Made by a program: the position numbers and the translations under genes. Below are positions 18,726-26,861 of a stretch of DNA of 64,000 bases, piece after piece (the first letter of the stretch is position 1; the number at the start of each line of letters is the position of its first letter). Where the stretch lies: assembly GCF_030718995.1 (NCBI RefSeq), contig NZ_CP132204.1, positions 1,178,001-1,242,000 of the forward strand. The letters run 5' to 3'. The notes beneath the pieces were generated by a model. The model saw only the letters and a list, made by a program, of their open reading frames with translations. It searched no databases and was not told the DNA's origin. This DNA is from Arthrobacter oryzae (GTDB taxonomy: Bacteria; Actinomycetota; Actinomycetes; Actinomycetales; Micrococcaceae).

Positions 18726-19594
18726 GCATTGCAATGCTGTCCGGCAAGCCGCTCGCCGGCCTCATCCAGGAGAGGGCCACGGACGCGGCCCGGGCACTCG
18801 AAAACGACGGCCTGCGCCCTACCCTGGCCGTAGTCGTTGCAACGGACGACGAGTCCACGCTCTGGTACGTCCGGTCGATCGAGCGGGCAGCAGAACGTGC
18901 TGGTGTCGGCTGCAGAATCATCGACCTGGGACACGACGCTACAGAGCAAGTCCTCGCCAGCGTACTGACGGACCTGAGCGCGGCACCGGCAATCAATGGC
19001 ATCATCCTGCAGACCCCGCTGCCTCCCAATGTACGGACGGATGAGCTGGTGGGTCACATCGCCCCGGAGAAGGACATCGACGGAGCCAATCCGTTGAGCC
19101 TTGGCCGGCTGGCAGTGGGTCAGCCTGCCTTCGCTCCCGCTACGGCCCGCGCTGTCGTCGAAATCCTTGACCACTACGATATCCCGGTGTCGGGCCGGAA
19201 CGTTGTCGTGGTGGGCCGGTCCGCCGTCGTCGGAAAGCCGCTCTCCCTTCTGCTTCTGGAAAGGGACGCCGCCGTTACCGTCTGCCATTCGAGGTCGGGC
19301 CCGTTGGAGAAGTACACCCGTGCTGCCGACATCGTGGTTGTCGCTGCCGGGCGGACCGGCCTGCTGACCGGCAGCCAGGTGTCACCTGGAGCGGTGGTAG
19401 TCGACGTCGGCACAAACGTCCTTGCGGACGGTTCCCTGGTGGGAGATGTGGACGCGGACAGCGTCCGCGGAATTGCAGCGGCCCTGACTCCGGTCCCGGG
19501 TGGCGTCGGGTCAGTGACCACAGCCTTGCTAATCCTGCACACTGCAGAGGCCGCGCGTGAACAGTCAGTGGCCGGCCGGTTGCCCGTGGCCTAG
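18722..19594 (+). CDS. folD: FolD-type methylene-THF dehydrogenase, catalytic lysine replaced by isoleucine
   Basis: 290 aa. NADP-binding and folate motifs are intact: LAVVVATDDESTLWYVRS, ILQTPLPPN, KDIDGANP, VVVVGRSAVVGKPLSLLLL and TPVPGGVGSVTTA. In bifunctional FolD the segment Y-V-x-S-K carries the lysine (E. coli Lys54, human Lys56) needed for cyclohydrolase activity; here it reads Y-V-R-S-I. The Tyr, Gln (ILQTP) and Asp (KDIDG) partners are retained. The protein should still oxidise methylene-THF to methenyl-THF but probably cannot hydrolyse it, a job the preceding FchA-like protein could do. TTG start, overlapping fchA; convergent overlap with gntR at CTAG. Confidence 0.93.
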   Translation: MSIAMLSGKPLAGLIQERATDAARALENDGLRPTLAVVVATDDESTLWYVRSIERAAERAGVGCRIIDLGHDATEQVLASVLTDLSAAPAINGIILQTPLPPNVRTDELVGHIAPEKDIDGANPLSLGRLAVGQPAFAPATARAVVEILDHYDIPVSGRNVVVVGRSAVVGKPLSLLLLERDAAVTVCHSRSGPLEKYTRAADIVVVAAGRTGLLTGSQVSPGAVVVDVGTNVLADGSLVGDVDADSVRGIAAALTPVPGGVGSVTTALLILHTAEAAREQSVAGRLPVA

Positions 19595-20286
19595 AGGACG
19601 GCCCGGATCAGGTTCTCAAATTCGGTGACGTGCCTGGAGGTCAGCCGGGCGGCTGCCTCCGGGTCGCCGTCCGCGATGATTTCAAGCAATTCGATGTGCT
19701 GCGCAATGTGTTCTGAGACCGGAGGCAGCTTTTCCAGGACGAGGCTCCAGATCCGGGTCGCCAGGTTGTCGTAGCGAATCAGGACATCCTCCAGGTGCCG
19801 GCTACCCGCCGCCCGGTAAATCGCCCGGTGAACCCGCATATCCAACCGCATGAGATCCCGTTGCGCCAGCCGGCCGGCCAGGAGTTGCTCCACTTCCCGG
19901 GCGAACTCCCTCAATTCCTGCTTCATCCGGGGCGAAGCCACCCGGGCGGCACGCGCTGATGCAGCAGGTTCCAGGAGCTGCCGTATCTCGGAAATCTCGG
20001 CCAGGTCCGTAATATCCACGCTGGAGGCAAACGTCCCCCGGCGGGGGTAGGCCACCACCAAATGGTCACTCTCAAGACGCTTCATGGCTTCCCGGATGGG
20101 CGTCCTGCCCACTCCGAGCCGTCGGGAAAGGGACTCGTCATTGAGCGGTTCCCCGGGTTTGATGTCGAGGACGATCAGTTCGTCGCACAGTACCCGATAG
20201 GCATAGTCGGCGTATGTCTCGTCGTCCTGGCGCTCGGGTACATCGGCATTCCCGGTTTCGACCGGTATCTCGGCGCTGCGTGTCAC
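19591..20286 (-). CDS. GntR-family regulator (FCD domain), divergent from metF/fdh operon
   Basis: 231 aa. Winged helix GVGRTPIREAMKRLESDH and YPRRGTFASSVD, followed by an FCD domain with IRYDNLATRIWSLVLEK. It is a paralogue of the regulators at 5471 and 13806. It is convergent with folD (shared CTAG) and divergent from the MetF-like gene, with a perfect ACTGATATATCAGT palindrome in between. It likely controls the metF-fdh operon. Confidence 0.9.
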   Translation of the reverse strand: MTRSAEIPVETGNADVPERQDDETYADYAYRVLCDELIVLDIKPGEPLNDESLSRRLGVGRTPIREAMKRLESDHLVVAYPRRGTFASSVDITDLAEISEIRQLLEPAASARAARVASPRMKQELREFAREVEQLLAGRLAQRDLMRLDMRVHRAIYRAAGSRHLEDVLIRYDNLATRIWSLVLEKLPPVSEHIAQHIELLEIIADGDPEAAARLTSRHVTEFENLIRAVL

Positions 20287-20354
20287 TTTCGGGTCCCTTC
20301 CGCTGCGTGCCGGAGCCTTGACGCGAACCGCTCCATGAACATACTATTCCTAGA

Positions 20355-20368
20355 ACTGATATATCAGT
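20355..20368. promoter_or_regulatory. Perfect operator ACTGATATATCAGT
   Basis: A 14-bp palindrome between gntR and the metF-like gene, itself framed by TATTCC and GGAATA, which extends the dyad to about 34 bp. Best example of the shared GntR site. Confidence 0.8.
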
Positions 20369-20456
20369 AAATCGGAATAGGAATGTCAGCATTCTTTTCC
20401 AGCTGCGGACAACTGCCGCAACCGGCAGCCGGACGGTTGCCAATGAACGGAGAACC

Positions 20457-21329
20457 ATGAACATGGAAGCTGCCGCACAAATGCGGTTGGAAGTTGTTCC
20501 CTCTGCCGATCTGCTCAGCCGGCTTCCGCTCATCTTCGAGGCACCAGGCACAGTAAGCGTCACGTGCCTTCCGCACCACGGGCCTGAGAAGACGGTAGCA
20601 ACTTCGATCGAGCTTGTGCGGCGCGGCTACCGGCCGGTCCCCCACCTTGCCGCCCGCAGCATCGGCAGCCAAGCCGAACTGCACGCACTGCTGCAGCGCC
20701 TGATCGATGAGGGCATCAACGAACTGTTCCTCGTGGCAGGTGACCGCCGCACGCCTGCGGGCCCCTACTCCTGGAGCGGCGAACTCATGGAAGCGGTAAG
20801 GGCCTTCGCCCCGGAACTGTCTGTCGGTGTCGCCGGATACCCGGAAGGCCACCCGCAGTTCAGCGCGGAGCAGCTGAGGAACAGCCTGGAGGCCAAGGCG
20901 CCCATGGCCACCTCCCTGGTAACGCAGATGTGCTTCTCCGCCGACGCCATCAGCCAATATCTTGGGGCACTCCGCCGCAGCGGGGTCCGGCTCCCCGTAT
21001 GGGTCGGTGTCCCCGGTCCGGTCTCCGTGAAGAAACTGCTCGCGATGGGCGCTCGCTTGGGAGTGGGCCGATCACTCAAACTGGCGCGCGGAACGGGCAT
21101 GGCCGGAGCCCTCTGGCGACGCGCCGACGTTCTGGATTTTGACAGCGCCCGCCTCATCCGGGAAGTGCAGCAAAAACTGGCAAACGACCCCTTGTTTGCG
21201 GGATTCCACGTCTACACCTTCAACGACTTCGACCGGCTGCCGGGACTTCTGGACAGCCTTCCCCTGCTGGAGCCTCGCTCCACACCCGGCATCAACCGCC
21301 CGCAGGCTCTATCTCCTGCCAAGATCTGA
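20457..21329 (+). CDS. Methylenetetrahydrofolate reductase-like protein
   Basis: 290 aa TIM-barrel flavoprotein of the MetF type. Signs are a barrel start VSVTCLPHHGPEKTVAT, LIDEGINELFLVAGD, a GYPEGHP motif, and TQMCFSADAI at the usual position. GGAG lies 7 nt before the ATG. Canonical MetF makes methyl-THF for methionine synthesis. Here it heads an operon with a formate dehydrogenase inside a demethylation cluster, so a catabolic role such as oxidising methyl-THF is possible, but that is inference. Confidence 0.82.
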   Translation: MNMEAAAQMRLEVVPSADLLSRLPLIFEAPGTVSVTCLPHHGPEKTVATSIELVRRGYRPVPHLAARSIGSQAELHALLQRLIDEGINELFLVAGDRRTPAGPYSWSGELMEAVRAFAPELSVGVAGYPEGHPQFSAEQLRNSLEAKAPMATSLVTQMCFSADAISQYLGALRRSGVRLPVWVGVPGPVSVKKLLAMGARLGVGRSLKLARGTGMAGALWRRADVLDFDSARLIREVQQKLANDPLFAGFHVYTFNDFDRLPGLLDSLPLLEPRSTPGINRPQALSPAKI

Positions 21330-21341
21330 AGGGAAGATCGC

Positions 21342-23669
21342 ATGGCCTCCAAAGCCCCCCGCGAGAATATCGATGAGTCAAAGCTGACCCTGTCGAAGCC
21401 GAAAACGACTGCCGTCGGCCTTCCGGCTGTTGCAAACGCGTTGAAAATTTCTCTTGAGCAAATGGGCCCGCTGCGCAGCATCCAGACACTCCTGGCAGTC
21501 AACCAGGTTGACGGCTTTGACTGCATGGGCTGCGCCTGGCCTGAGCACGAAAAGCGCAATGCTGCCGAATTCTGCGAAAACGGCGCCAAGGCGGTGGCCG
21601 AAGAAGGCACGCGCCGCCGCGTCACGCCTGAATTCTTCGCGAAGCACTCCATTGCGGACCTCAAAACGCGGGACGACTACTGGCTGGGCCAGCAGGGCCG
21701 GCTGACGCATCCGATGCTCCTCGAAGAAGGCGCAACCCACTACAAGCCCATCGAATGGGGCGACGCTTATGAGCTCATCGCCCAAGAGATCAGGGACATG
21801 GAGCACCCCGACCAGTCGGTCTTCTACACATCCGGTCGGACATCGAACGAGGCAGCCTTCGCCTACCAGCTCCTCGTTCGGGGCATCGGGACGAACAACC
21901 TGCCCGACTGCTCCAACATGTGCCACGAATCGTCCGGCTCAGCCCTGGTCGAAACGATCGGCATCGGCAAAGGCTCCGTCAGCCTCACGGACCTGGAGAC
22001 GGCGTCGCTGATTTTCGTGGCGGGCCAGAATCCCGGCACCAACCACCCGCGCATGCTCAGCGCGCTGGAGAAGGCGAAGAAGAACGGCGCTGTCATCATC
22101 TCCGTGAACCCGCTTCCCGAGGCCGGGCTTCTGCGGTTCGAGAATCCGCAGAACATTTCCGGCATGGTGGTGGGCACACAGCTGACTGACGACTTCCTCC
22201 AAATCCGCGCCGGCGGCGATCAGGCCCTCTTCCAGGGGCTCGGCAAGTACCTTCTCGAAGCCGAAGCGCAAGGGCGCAAGACCCCCGGCCTCCCCACCGT
22301 GCTGGACCATGAGTTCATCAAGGACCACACTGTTGGCATCGACGAATACCTGCGGTACCTCGAAAAGGCCGAATGGGACGACATCGTCGAAGCCACCGGA
22401 CTGACGCTGGAACAGATCAAGTCCACTGGCGAGCGCCTGCTGGCCTCGAGCGCCACCATCGTCTGCTGGGCCATGGGCCTGACCCAGCACAAGCACTCGG
22501 TTCCCACCCTCCGCGACGTGGTCAACGTTCTGCTTCTCCAAGGCAACATCGGCAAGCCCGGAGCCGGTGTCTGCCCCGTCCGCGGCCACTCCAACGTCCA
22601 GGGCGACCGGACCATGGGCATTTTCGAGAAGATGCCGGAGAGCTTCCACGACCGGCTTGATCACGAGTTCCAGTTCCTGTCCCCCAGGGCGCATGGCTTC
22701 GACACCGTGGCCGCCATCCGCGCCATGCGGGACGGCAAGGTCCGCGTCTTCATCGGCATGGGCGGAAACTTCGTGCGGGCGGCACCGGATTCCGAGGTCA
22801 CGGAACAGGCGCTGGCCAACACCCGCCTGACGGTGCAGATCTCTACGAAACTTAACCATTCCCACGTATCGACGGGTCGTCGTGCGCTGATTCTTCCGAC
22901 GCTCGGACGCACCGAGAAGGACACCCAGCGCACCGGCGACCAGAGGGTAACCGTGGAGGACTCCATGAGCGCAGTCCATGCCTCCCGCGGACGCCTGAAG
23001 CCCGCCAGCGAGCACCTGCACTCCGAGGTGGCCATTGTGTGCAACATCGCCCACAAAATCTTCACCGGCAGCGACAACCTCCCGCTGCCCAATACCCCCA
23101 AAGCCGACTGGCCCGCCATGAAGGACGACTACTCCATCATCCGGAAACATATCGAAGCGGTCCTCAGCGGCTTTGAGAACTTCGAGGAGCGGATCCAGAA
23201 CCCTGGCGGGTTCGTCCTTCCCCACCCACCCCGGGACGCCAGGAAGTTCGATACTGCTTCGGGCAAGGCCCGCTTCACAGGCAACGAACTGGAATTCATC
23301 AGGGTCCCTGCGGGTCGGCTGGTCCTTCAGACCTTGCGCTCCCATGACCAGTACAACACCACCATCTACGGCAAGGATGATCGCTACCGCGGCATCCACG
23401 GCGGGCGCCGCGTAGTCATGGTCAACGCGGACGACATTACTGAGCTGGGATTTGCTCACGGCGAGATGGTCCACCTCATCTCTGAATTCCAGGGGACCGA
23501 ACGGCGGGCCGAAAACTTCCGCATCGTGTCCTACTCGACGCCCAAGGGTTGCGCGGCGGCCTACTACCCCGAAACCAACGTCCTCGTGCCGCTTGATTCC
23601 GTCGCCGACACCAGCGGCACGCCGACGTCAAAGTCGGTTATTGTCCGGCTGGAACGGGCCCACGCGTGA
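21342..23669 (+). CDS. FdhF/YdeP-type molybdopterin oxidoreductase, probable formate dehydrogenase (copy 1)
   Basis: 775 aa, the usual length for this cytoplasmic family. An N-terminal Fe-S region has Cys residues in GFDCMGCAWPE and AEFCENGAKAVAEE. Molybdopterin-binding motifs include FYTSGRTSNEAAFAYQL, NNLPDCSNMCHESSG (the Cys takes the place of selenocysteine), GHSNVQGDRTMGI and the C-terminal LRSHDQYNTTIYG. It lies 12 bp after the MetF-like gene. It most likely oxidises the formate released by PurU. It needs molybdenum cofactor and FdhD-type sulfuration. A paralogue is at 36271. The electron acceptor is not evident. Confidence 0.88.
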   Translation: MASKAPRENIDESKLTLSKPKTTAVGLPAVANALKISLEQMGPLRSIQTLLAVNQVDGFDCMGCAWPEHEKRNAAEFCENGAKAVAEEGTRRRVTPEFFAKHSIADLKTRDDYWLGQQGRLTHPMLLEEGATHYKPIEWGDAYELIAQEIRDMEHPDQSVFYTSGRTSNEAAFAYQLLVRGIGTNNLPDCSNMCHESSGSALVETIGIGKGSVSLTDLETASLIFVAGQNPGTNHPRMLSALEKAKKNGAVIISVNPLPEAGLLRFENPQNISGMVVGTQLTDDFLQIRAGGDQALFQGLGKYLLEAEAQGRKTPGLPTVLDHEFIKDHTVGIDEYLRYLEKAEWDDIVEATGLTLEQIKSTGERLLASSATIVCWAMGLTQHKHSVPTLRDVVNVLLLQGNIGKPGAGVCPVRGHSNVQGDRTMGIFEKMPESFHDRLDHEFQFLSPRAHGFDTVAAIRAMRDGKVRVFIGMGGNFVRAAPDSEVTEQALANTRLTVQISTKLNHSHVSTGRRALILPTLGRTEKDTQRTGDQRVTVEDSMSAVHASRGRLKPASEHLHSEVAIVCNIAHKIFTGSDNLPLPNTPKADWPAMKDDYSIIRKHIEAVLSGFENFEERIQNPGGFVLPHPPRDARKFDTASGKARFTGNELEFIRVPAGRLVLQTLRSHDQYNTTIYGKDDRYRGIHGGRRVVMVNADDITELGFAHGEMVHLISEFQGTERRAENFRIVSYSTPKGCAAAYYPETNVLVPLDSVADTSGTPTSKSVIVRLERAHA

Positions 23670-23830
23670 GCGCCGCCCTGACGACTGAAGCGACGGTTGC
23701 CAAAGGAGTGGACGGAACCAGGATCGAACGGGCTGTGGACTCTATTCCACCTGCGAACATCACCTGGTGCGGTGGACTGCGCCTGCCGGCAGCCCGCGCC
23801 GAGGCGCTGAGCCTGATTCCGGGCCGCTAA
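23666..23830 (+). CDS. Small protein (54 aa) coupled to formate dehydrogenase
   Basis: The GTG start overlaps the formate dehydrogenase stop (GTGA). Product begins VSAALTTEATVAKGVDGTR and contains ITWCGGLRLPAARAEALS. No membrane segment. Overlap and codon use like the neighbours support translation. No family recognised; it could be an accessory subunit or a truncated remnant. Confidence 0.5.
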   Translation: MSAALTTEATVAKGVDGTRIERAVDSIPPANITWCGGLRLPAARAEALSLIPGR

Positions 23831-23870
23831 GAAATCTCTGGACACAGTCTCCCCGCTGCCATACGATGTA

Positions 23871-23907
23871 ACTGATATATCTTTACTGATCGATAAAAAA
23901 TATCAGT
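23871..23907. promoter_or_regulatory. Composite ATATATC/TATCAGT operator region before the fdhA leader
   Basis: ACTGATATATC at 23871, ACTGAT at 23885 and TATCAGT at 23901 are half-sites of the palindrome found next to the three gntR genes. They lie 30-66 nt upstream of the leader ORF, where a promoter would be expected. Confidence 0.6.
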
Positions 23908-23936
23908 ACACCACAGACACGATCAACGGAGAAACA

Positions 23937-23996
23937 ATGTCTGATATCACTCAAGCCCAGGCCGTAGCCTCCGCGGGCGCGGCCGCCCAGAGCTGA
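23937..23996 (+). CDS. 19-codon leader ORF ahead of fdhA
   Basis: ATG preceded by GGAGAAACA. The product starts MSDITQAQAVASAGAAAQ and ends at TGA 23996. A 12-bp perfect hairpin begins 6 nt after the stop. A strong ribosome site on a very short ORF directly before a hairpin is typical of leader peptides that control downstream expression. It could also be the start of a deleted gene. Confidence 0.5.
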   Translation: MSDITQAQAVASAGAAAQS

Positions 23997-24001
23997 ACAG
24001 A

Positions 24002-24037
24002 ACCGGGATGCCGCGCCCGCTGGCACGGCATCCCGGT
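24002..24037 (+). terminator. Perfect 12-bp hairpin after the leader ORF
   Basis: ACCGGGATGCCG pairs with CGGCATCCCGGT across a 12-nt loop. No T tract follows, so it may act as an attenuator, a pause site or part of a larger RNA fold rather than a simple terminator. Confidence 0.6.
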
Positions 24038-24059
24038 GACAGCCTCCGTCCTCACAAAG

Positions 24060-24132
24060 GATGAGCTGTCCCGTTCCCGTGAATGGTGCTTCGGTGGCCT
24101 GACACCTGGGGAGGTATCCTCATCGAAGCACC
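24060..24132 (+). ncRNA. Candidate cis-regulatory RNA with two mutually crossing helices
   Basis: GATGAG (24060-24065) can pair with CTCATC (24119-24124), and GGTGCTTCG (24085-24093) with CGAAGCACC (24124-24132). The strands alternate, so the two helices form either a pseudoknot or two exclusive folds. A small hairpin GGTG-CACC (24093-24106) sits between. A further hairpin, CCGGCA-ACT-TGCCGG, follows near 24155-24169. The element lies in the 249-nt leader of fdhA. I know no family that it matches. Confidence 0.4.
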
Positions 24133-24245
24133 GCTCTCGGGCAACGGGGCAGCACCGGCAACTTGCCGGACCAGTGCAAGGCAATCCAATACGGCAAGCC
24201 TGGCACCAGACCCCAGCACCGCCCCCCGCAGCCCAAGGAGTGTCC

Positions 24246-25463
24246 ATGTCAGGAAACAGAGCCGTCGCCTACAAGGAACCCGGCGTCGTCGAAATCATCA
24301 ACACCGACTACCCGACGTTCGAACTCAAGGACGGGCCGGGCGTCAACCCAGCCAATGTGGGCCGGAAAGTACCCCACGGCGCGATCCTGCGCACGGTAAC
24401 AACCAACATCTGCGGCTCGGACCAGCACATGGTACGCGGCCGCACCACCGCTCCCCAGGACCTCGTCCTCGGCCATGAAATCACCGGCGAAGTGGTGGAA
24501 GTTGGTCCGGATGTGGAGTTCATCAAGGTAGGAGACATTGTCTCGGTACCTTTCAACATCTCCTGTGGCCGTTGCCGAAACTGCAAGGAACGAAAGACCG
24601 GCATCTGCCTGAACGTCAACCCGGACCGTCCGGGCAGCGCCTACGGCTATGTGGACATGGGCGGCTGGGTGGGTGGCCAGGCAGAATACGTGCTGGTCCC
24701 CTACGCCGACTGGAACCTGCTCAGGTTCCCGGACCGCGACCAGGCCCTGGAAAAGATCATGGACCTGACCATGCTCTCCGATATCTTCCCCACCGGCTTC
24801 CACGGCGCCGTCACCGCCGGAGTCGGCGTCGGGTCCACCGTTTACATCGCCGGCGCAGGCCCGGTGGGCCTGGCAGCCGCCGTCGGCGCACAGTTGCTTG
24901 GCGCCGCCGTCGTGATTGTCGGCGACATGAACGAAGACCGCCTGGCGCAGGCCCGCTCCTTCGGGTGCGAAACGGTGAACGTTTCCAACGGAGACCCGAA
25001 GGACCAGATCGAGCAGATTCTGGGCGTCCCCGAGGTGGATTGCGGCGTCGACGCAGTTGGATTCGAAGCCCGCGGCCACGGCAGGGATGCATCCCATGAA
25101 GCCCCGGCCACAGTGCTGAATTCCCTCATGGACATTACTGCGGCGGGTGGGGCCCTTGGAATCCCCGGCCTGTACGTCACCGGCGACCCGGGCGGGATCG
25201 ACGAGGCAGCCAAGCACGGCTCCCTCTCGCTGTCACTGGGCACCGGATGGGCAAAGTCCCTGTCCTTCACCACCGGGCAGTGCCCCGTCATGTCCTACAA
25301 CCGCCAGCTGATGATGGCCATCCTGCATGACAAGGTCCAGATCGCCAAGGCAGTAAATGCCAAGGCCATTCCGCTCGAGGATGCGCCCCGCGGCTACGCC
25401 GAGTTCGACGCCGGAGCGGCAACGAAGTTCGTGCTGAACCCGAACGGCTACGTCAAGGCCTAG
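24246..25463 (+). CDS. fdhA: Glutathione-independent NAD-dependent formaldehyde dehydrogenase
   Basis: 405 aa from ATG 24246 (AAGGAG 6 nt upstream). Zinc-dependent medium-chain dehydrogenase of the Pseudomonas putida formaldehyde dismutase/dehydrogenase type. The catalytic zinc region is NICGSDQHMVRGR with GHEITGEVVEVG, the structural zinc cysteines are in SCGRCRNCKERKTGIC, and the nucleotide-binding motif is VYIAGAGPVGLAAAVGAQLL. It converts formaldehyde to formate without a thiol cofactor and, with moeA and fdhD downstream, links formaldehyde to the molybdenum formate dehydrogenase. This is one of three formaldehyde routes in the window. Confidence 0.95.
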   Translation: MSGNRAVAYKEPGVVEIINTDYPTFELKDGPGVNPANVGRKVPHGAILRTVTTNICGSDQHMVRGRTTAPQDLVLGHEITGEVVEVGPDVEFIKVGDIVSVPFNISCGRCRNCKERKTGICLNVNPDRPGSAYGYVDMGGWVGGQAEYVLVPYADWNLLRFPDRDQALEKIMDLTMLSDIFPTGFHGAVTAGVGVGSTVYIAGAGPVGLAAAVGAQLLGAAVVIVGDMNEDRLAQARSFGCETVNVSNGDPKDQIEQILGVPEVDCGVDAVGFEARGHGRDASHEAPATVLNSLMDITAAGGALGIPGLYVTGDPGGIDEAAKHGSLSLSLGTGWAKSLSFTTGQCPVMSYNRQLMMAILHDKVQIAKAVNAKAIPLEDAPRGYAEFDAGAATKFVLNPNGYVKA

Positions 25464-25468
25464 CCCGC

Positions 25469-25542
25469 GACAGCGGATTTGCTGGGGCTGCAAGGCAACC
25501 ACCACACAGGTGCAGGCCTTGCAGTCCCCGGTCCGCGCTGTC
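25469..25542 (+). ncRNA. Strong structured element between fdhA and moeA
   Basis: GACAGCG (25469-25475) pairs with CGCTGTC (25536-25542). Inside, GGGG-CTGCAAGGC (25484-25496) pairs with GCCTTGCAG-T-CCCC (25516-25529), leaving a 19-nt loop. No T tract. It could limit read-through, stabilise the upstream message, or be a ligand-responsive leader of moeA. It does not resemble the molybdenum-cofactor riboswitch as I know it. Confidence 0.5.
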
Positions 25543-25589
25543 CTGCAACCAACATCCACTGCTTCAAGACATTCAGGAAGGCGGCATCG

Positions 25590-26861
25590 ATGACCCCCCA
25601 TGACACCGCCGTCAGCGCTCACGCTTCCCAGCACCTGCCTGTCCCCGCGCCGTCTCCCGCCTGGTCCGAAGCCCGGCAAATGGCCTTCGATTGCACCAGC
25701 CCCCTCCCGCCGGTGAACCTCCCCCTCGCGGCAGCATCCGGGCGCACGCTGACCCGGGATGTGACCGCGCTGCAAAACCTTCCGCATTATGCCTCTTCCG
25801 CAATGGACGGCTGGGCAGTAAACGGCAGCGGACCCTGGATCCTTGCAGAACCCGGACACGCGCTCTCCGCGGACCAGGCCGGCGTCATTGCCACCGGCGG
25901 ACTTGTACCTGACGGTGCGGAGGCCATCCTCCGCAAGGAGAGCGGCCGTGTCTCCGAAGGTCCGGCCGGCAAGGCCCTCCTCACGCCCACTGCCGAGGCG
26001 AAACACGGCGAGCCGCAACTGGGTCAGCACATACGTCCGGCAGGCGAAGAAGCCGGAGCCGGTGACGTGCTCATCCCGGCCGGCACCATCCTCAACCCGG
26101 CCCACGTCGCCTTGGCGGCGGTGGCAGGGCATGACGAGGTGCAGGTCCAGGGCAAACCGGTGATCGCCATCGTACTCACCGGTTCCGAGGTAGTAACGTC
26201 GGGCGTTCCCGCTCCGGGAGAGGTCAGGGACACCTTCGGTCCGCAGTTGGGGACCGTAATTTCCCTGTTGGGCGGAATTCCCGGCAGCCCCCTCAGGATC
26301 GGGGATTCCTACGAAGAGTGGCTTGCGGCCCTTGCAGATGTTCCCGGACCTTCGGGACAACGAGCGGACGTGATAATAACCACCGGTGGTACAGGCCGGT
26401 CCGGAACGGACCATTTCCGGACTGCGGTGACCGCCTGCGGCGGGCAGGTGCTGCTGGACGGTATCGCCATGCGTCCCGGCCACCCCGCCGTGCTGGCCGA
26501 ACTCCCGGACGGTCGATTCGTCGTCGGACTGCCCGGAAATCCGTTGGCCGCCATGATGGCCCTCATAACAATCGGGGCCCCGCTGTTGGCCGCACTTGGA
26601 AACAGGCCGCTGCACCCGGTCGATCACATTATCTCGGGCAATGACATCGGACCGGATGCGGGCCGGACACGTCTCATTCCCGCAAGAATTCTCCATGGGC
26701 TGGCGTTCCCCGCATCCCATACGGGCCCGGGCATGATGCGAGGCCTGGCATGGGCAGACTGCATCATGGCCGTTCCCCCTCGCGGGGCCTGTTCGGGCGA
26801 GCGGGTTCCTGTCGTGCCCTTGCCGTGGAGTTCCTCCGCCCTGGCAGCTTCCCTGCGGTGA
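25590..26861 (+). CDS. moeA: Molybdopterin molybdenumtransferase
   Basis: 423 aa; inserts molybdate into adenylylated molybdopterin. Family motifs are SAMDGWAVNG near residue 70, VLTGSEVVTSGVPAPGEVRD, the MPT-binding TTGGTGRSGTDHF, and GLPGNPLAAMMAL. Ribosome site AGGAAGGCGG before ATG 25590. It would supply cofactor for the formate dehydrogenase encoded upstream. Followed 94 bp later by the shortened fdhD. Confidence 0.93.
   Translation: MTPHDTAVSAHASQHLPVPAPSPAWSEARQMAFDCTSPLPPVNLPLAAASGRTLTRDVTALQNLPHYASSAMDGWAVNGSGPWILAEPGHALSADQAGVIATGGLVPDGAEAILRKESGRVSEGPAGKALLTPTAEAKHGEPQLGQHIRPAGEEAGAGDVLIPAGTILNPAHVALAAVAGHDEVQVQGKPVIAIVLTGSEVVTSGVPAPGEVRDTFGPQLGTVISLLGGIPGSPLRIGDSYEEWLAALADVPGPSGQRADVIITTGGTGRSGTDHFRTAVTACGGQVLLDGIAMRPGHPAVLAELPDGRFVVGLPGNPLAAMMALITIGAPLLAALGNRPLHPVDHIISGNDIGPDAGRTRLIPARILHGLAFPASHTGPGMMRGLAWADCIMAVPPRGACSGERVPVVPLPWSSSALAASLR

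Noticed and set aside
21342..23669. Selenocysteine-containing formate dehydrogenase
   Set aside because: No in-frame TGA; the catalytic position in the CSNMCHESSG motif is cysteine, as in copy 2.
24060..24132. tRNA-Sec or other tRNA-like fold in the fdhA leader
   Set aside because: No acceptor stem, anticodon arm or T-loop sequence could be fitted; the helices cross instead of nesting.
24036..24245. In-frame N-terminal extension of fdhA by 70 codons
   Set aside because: ATG 24246 has an ideal AAGGAG site and matches the family N-terminus; the extension is unlike any dehydrogenase and covers the structured leader.
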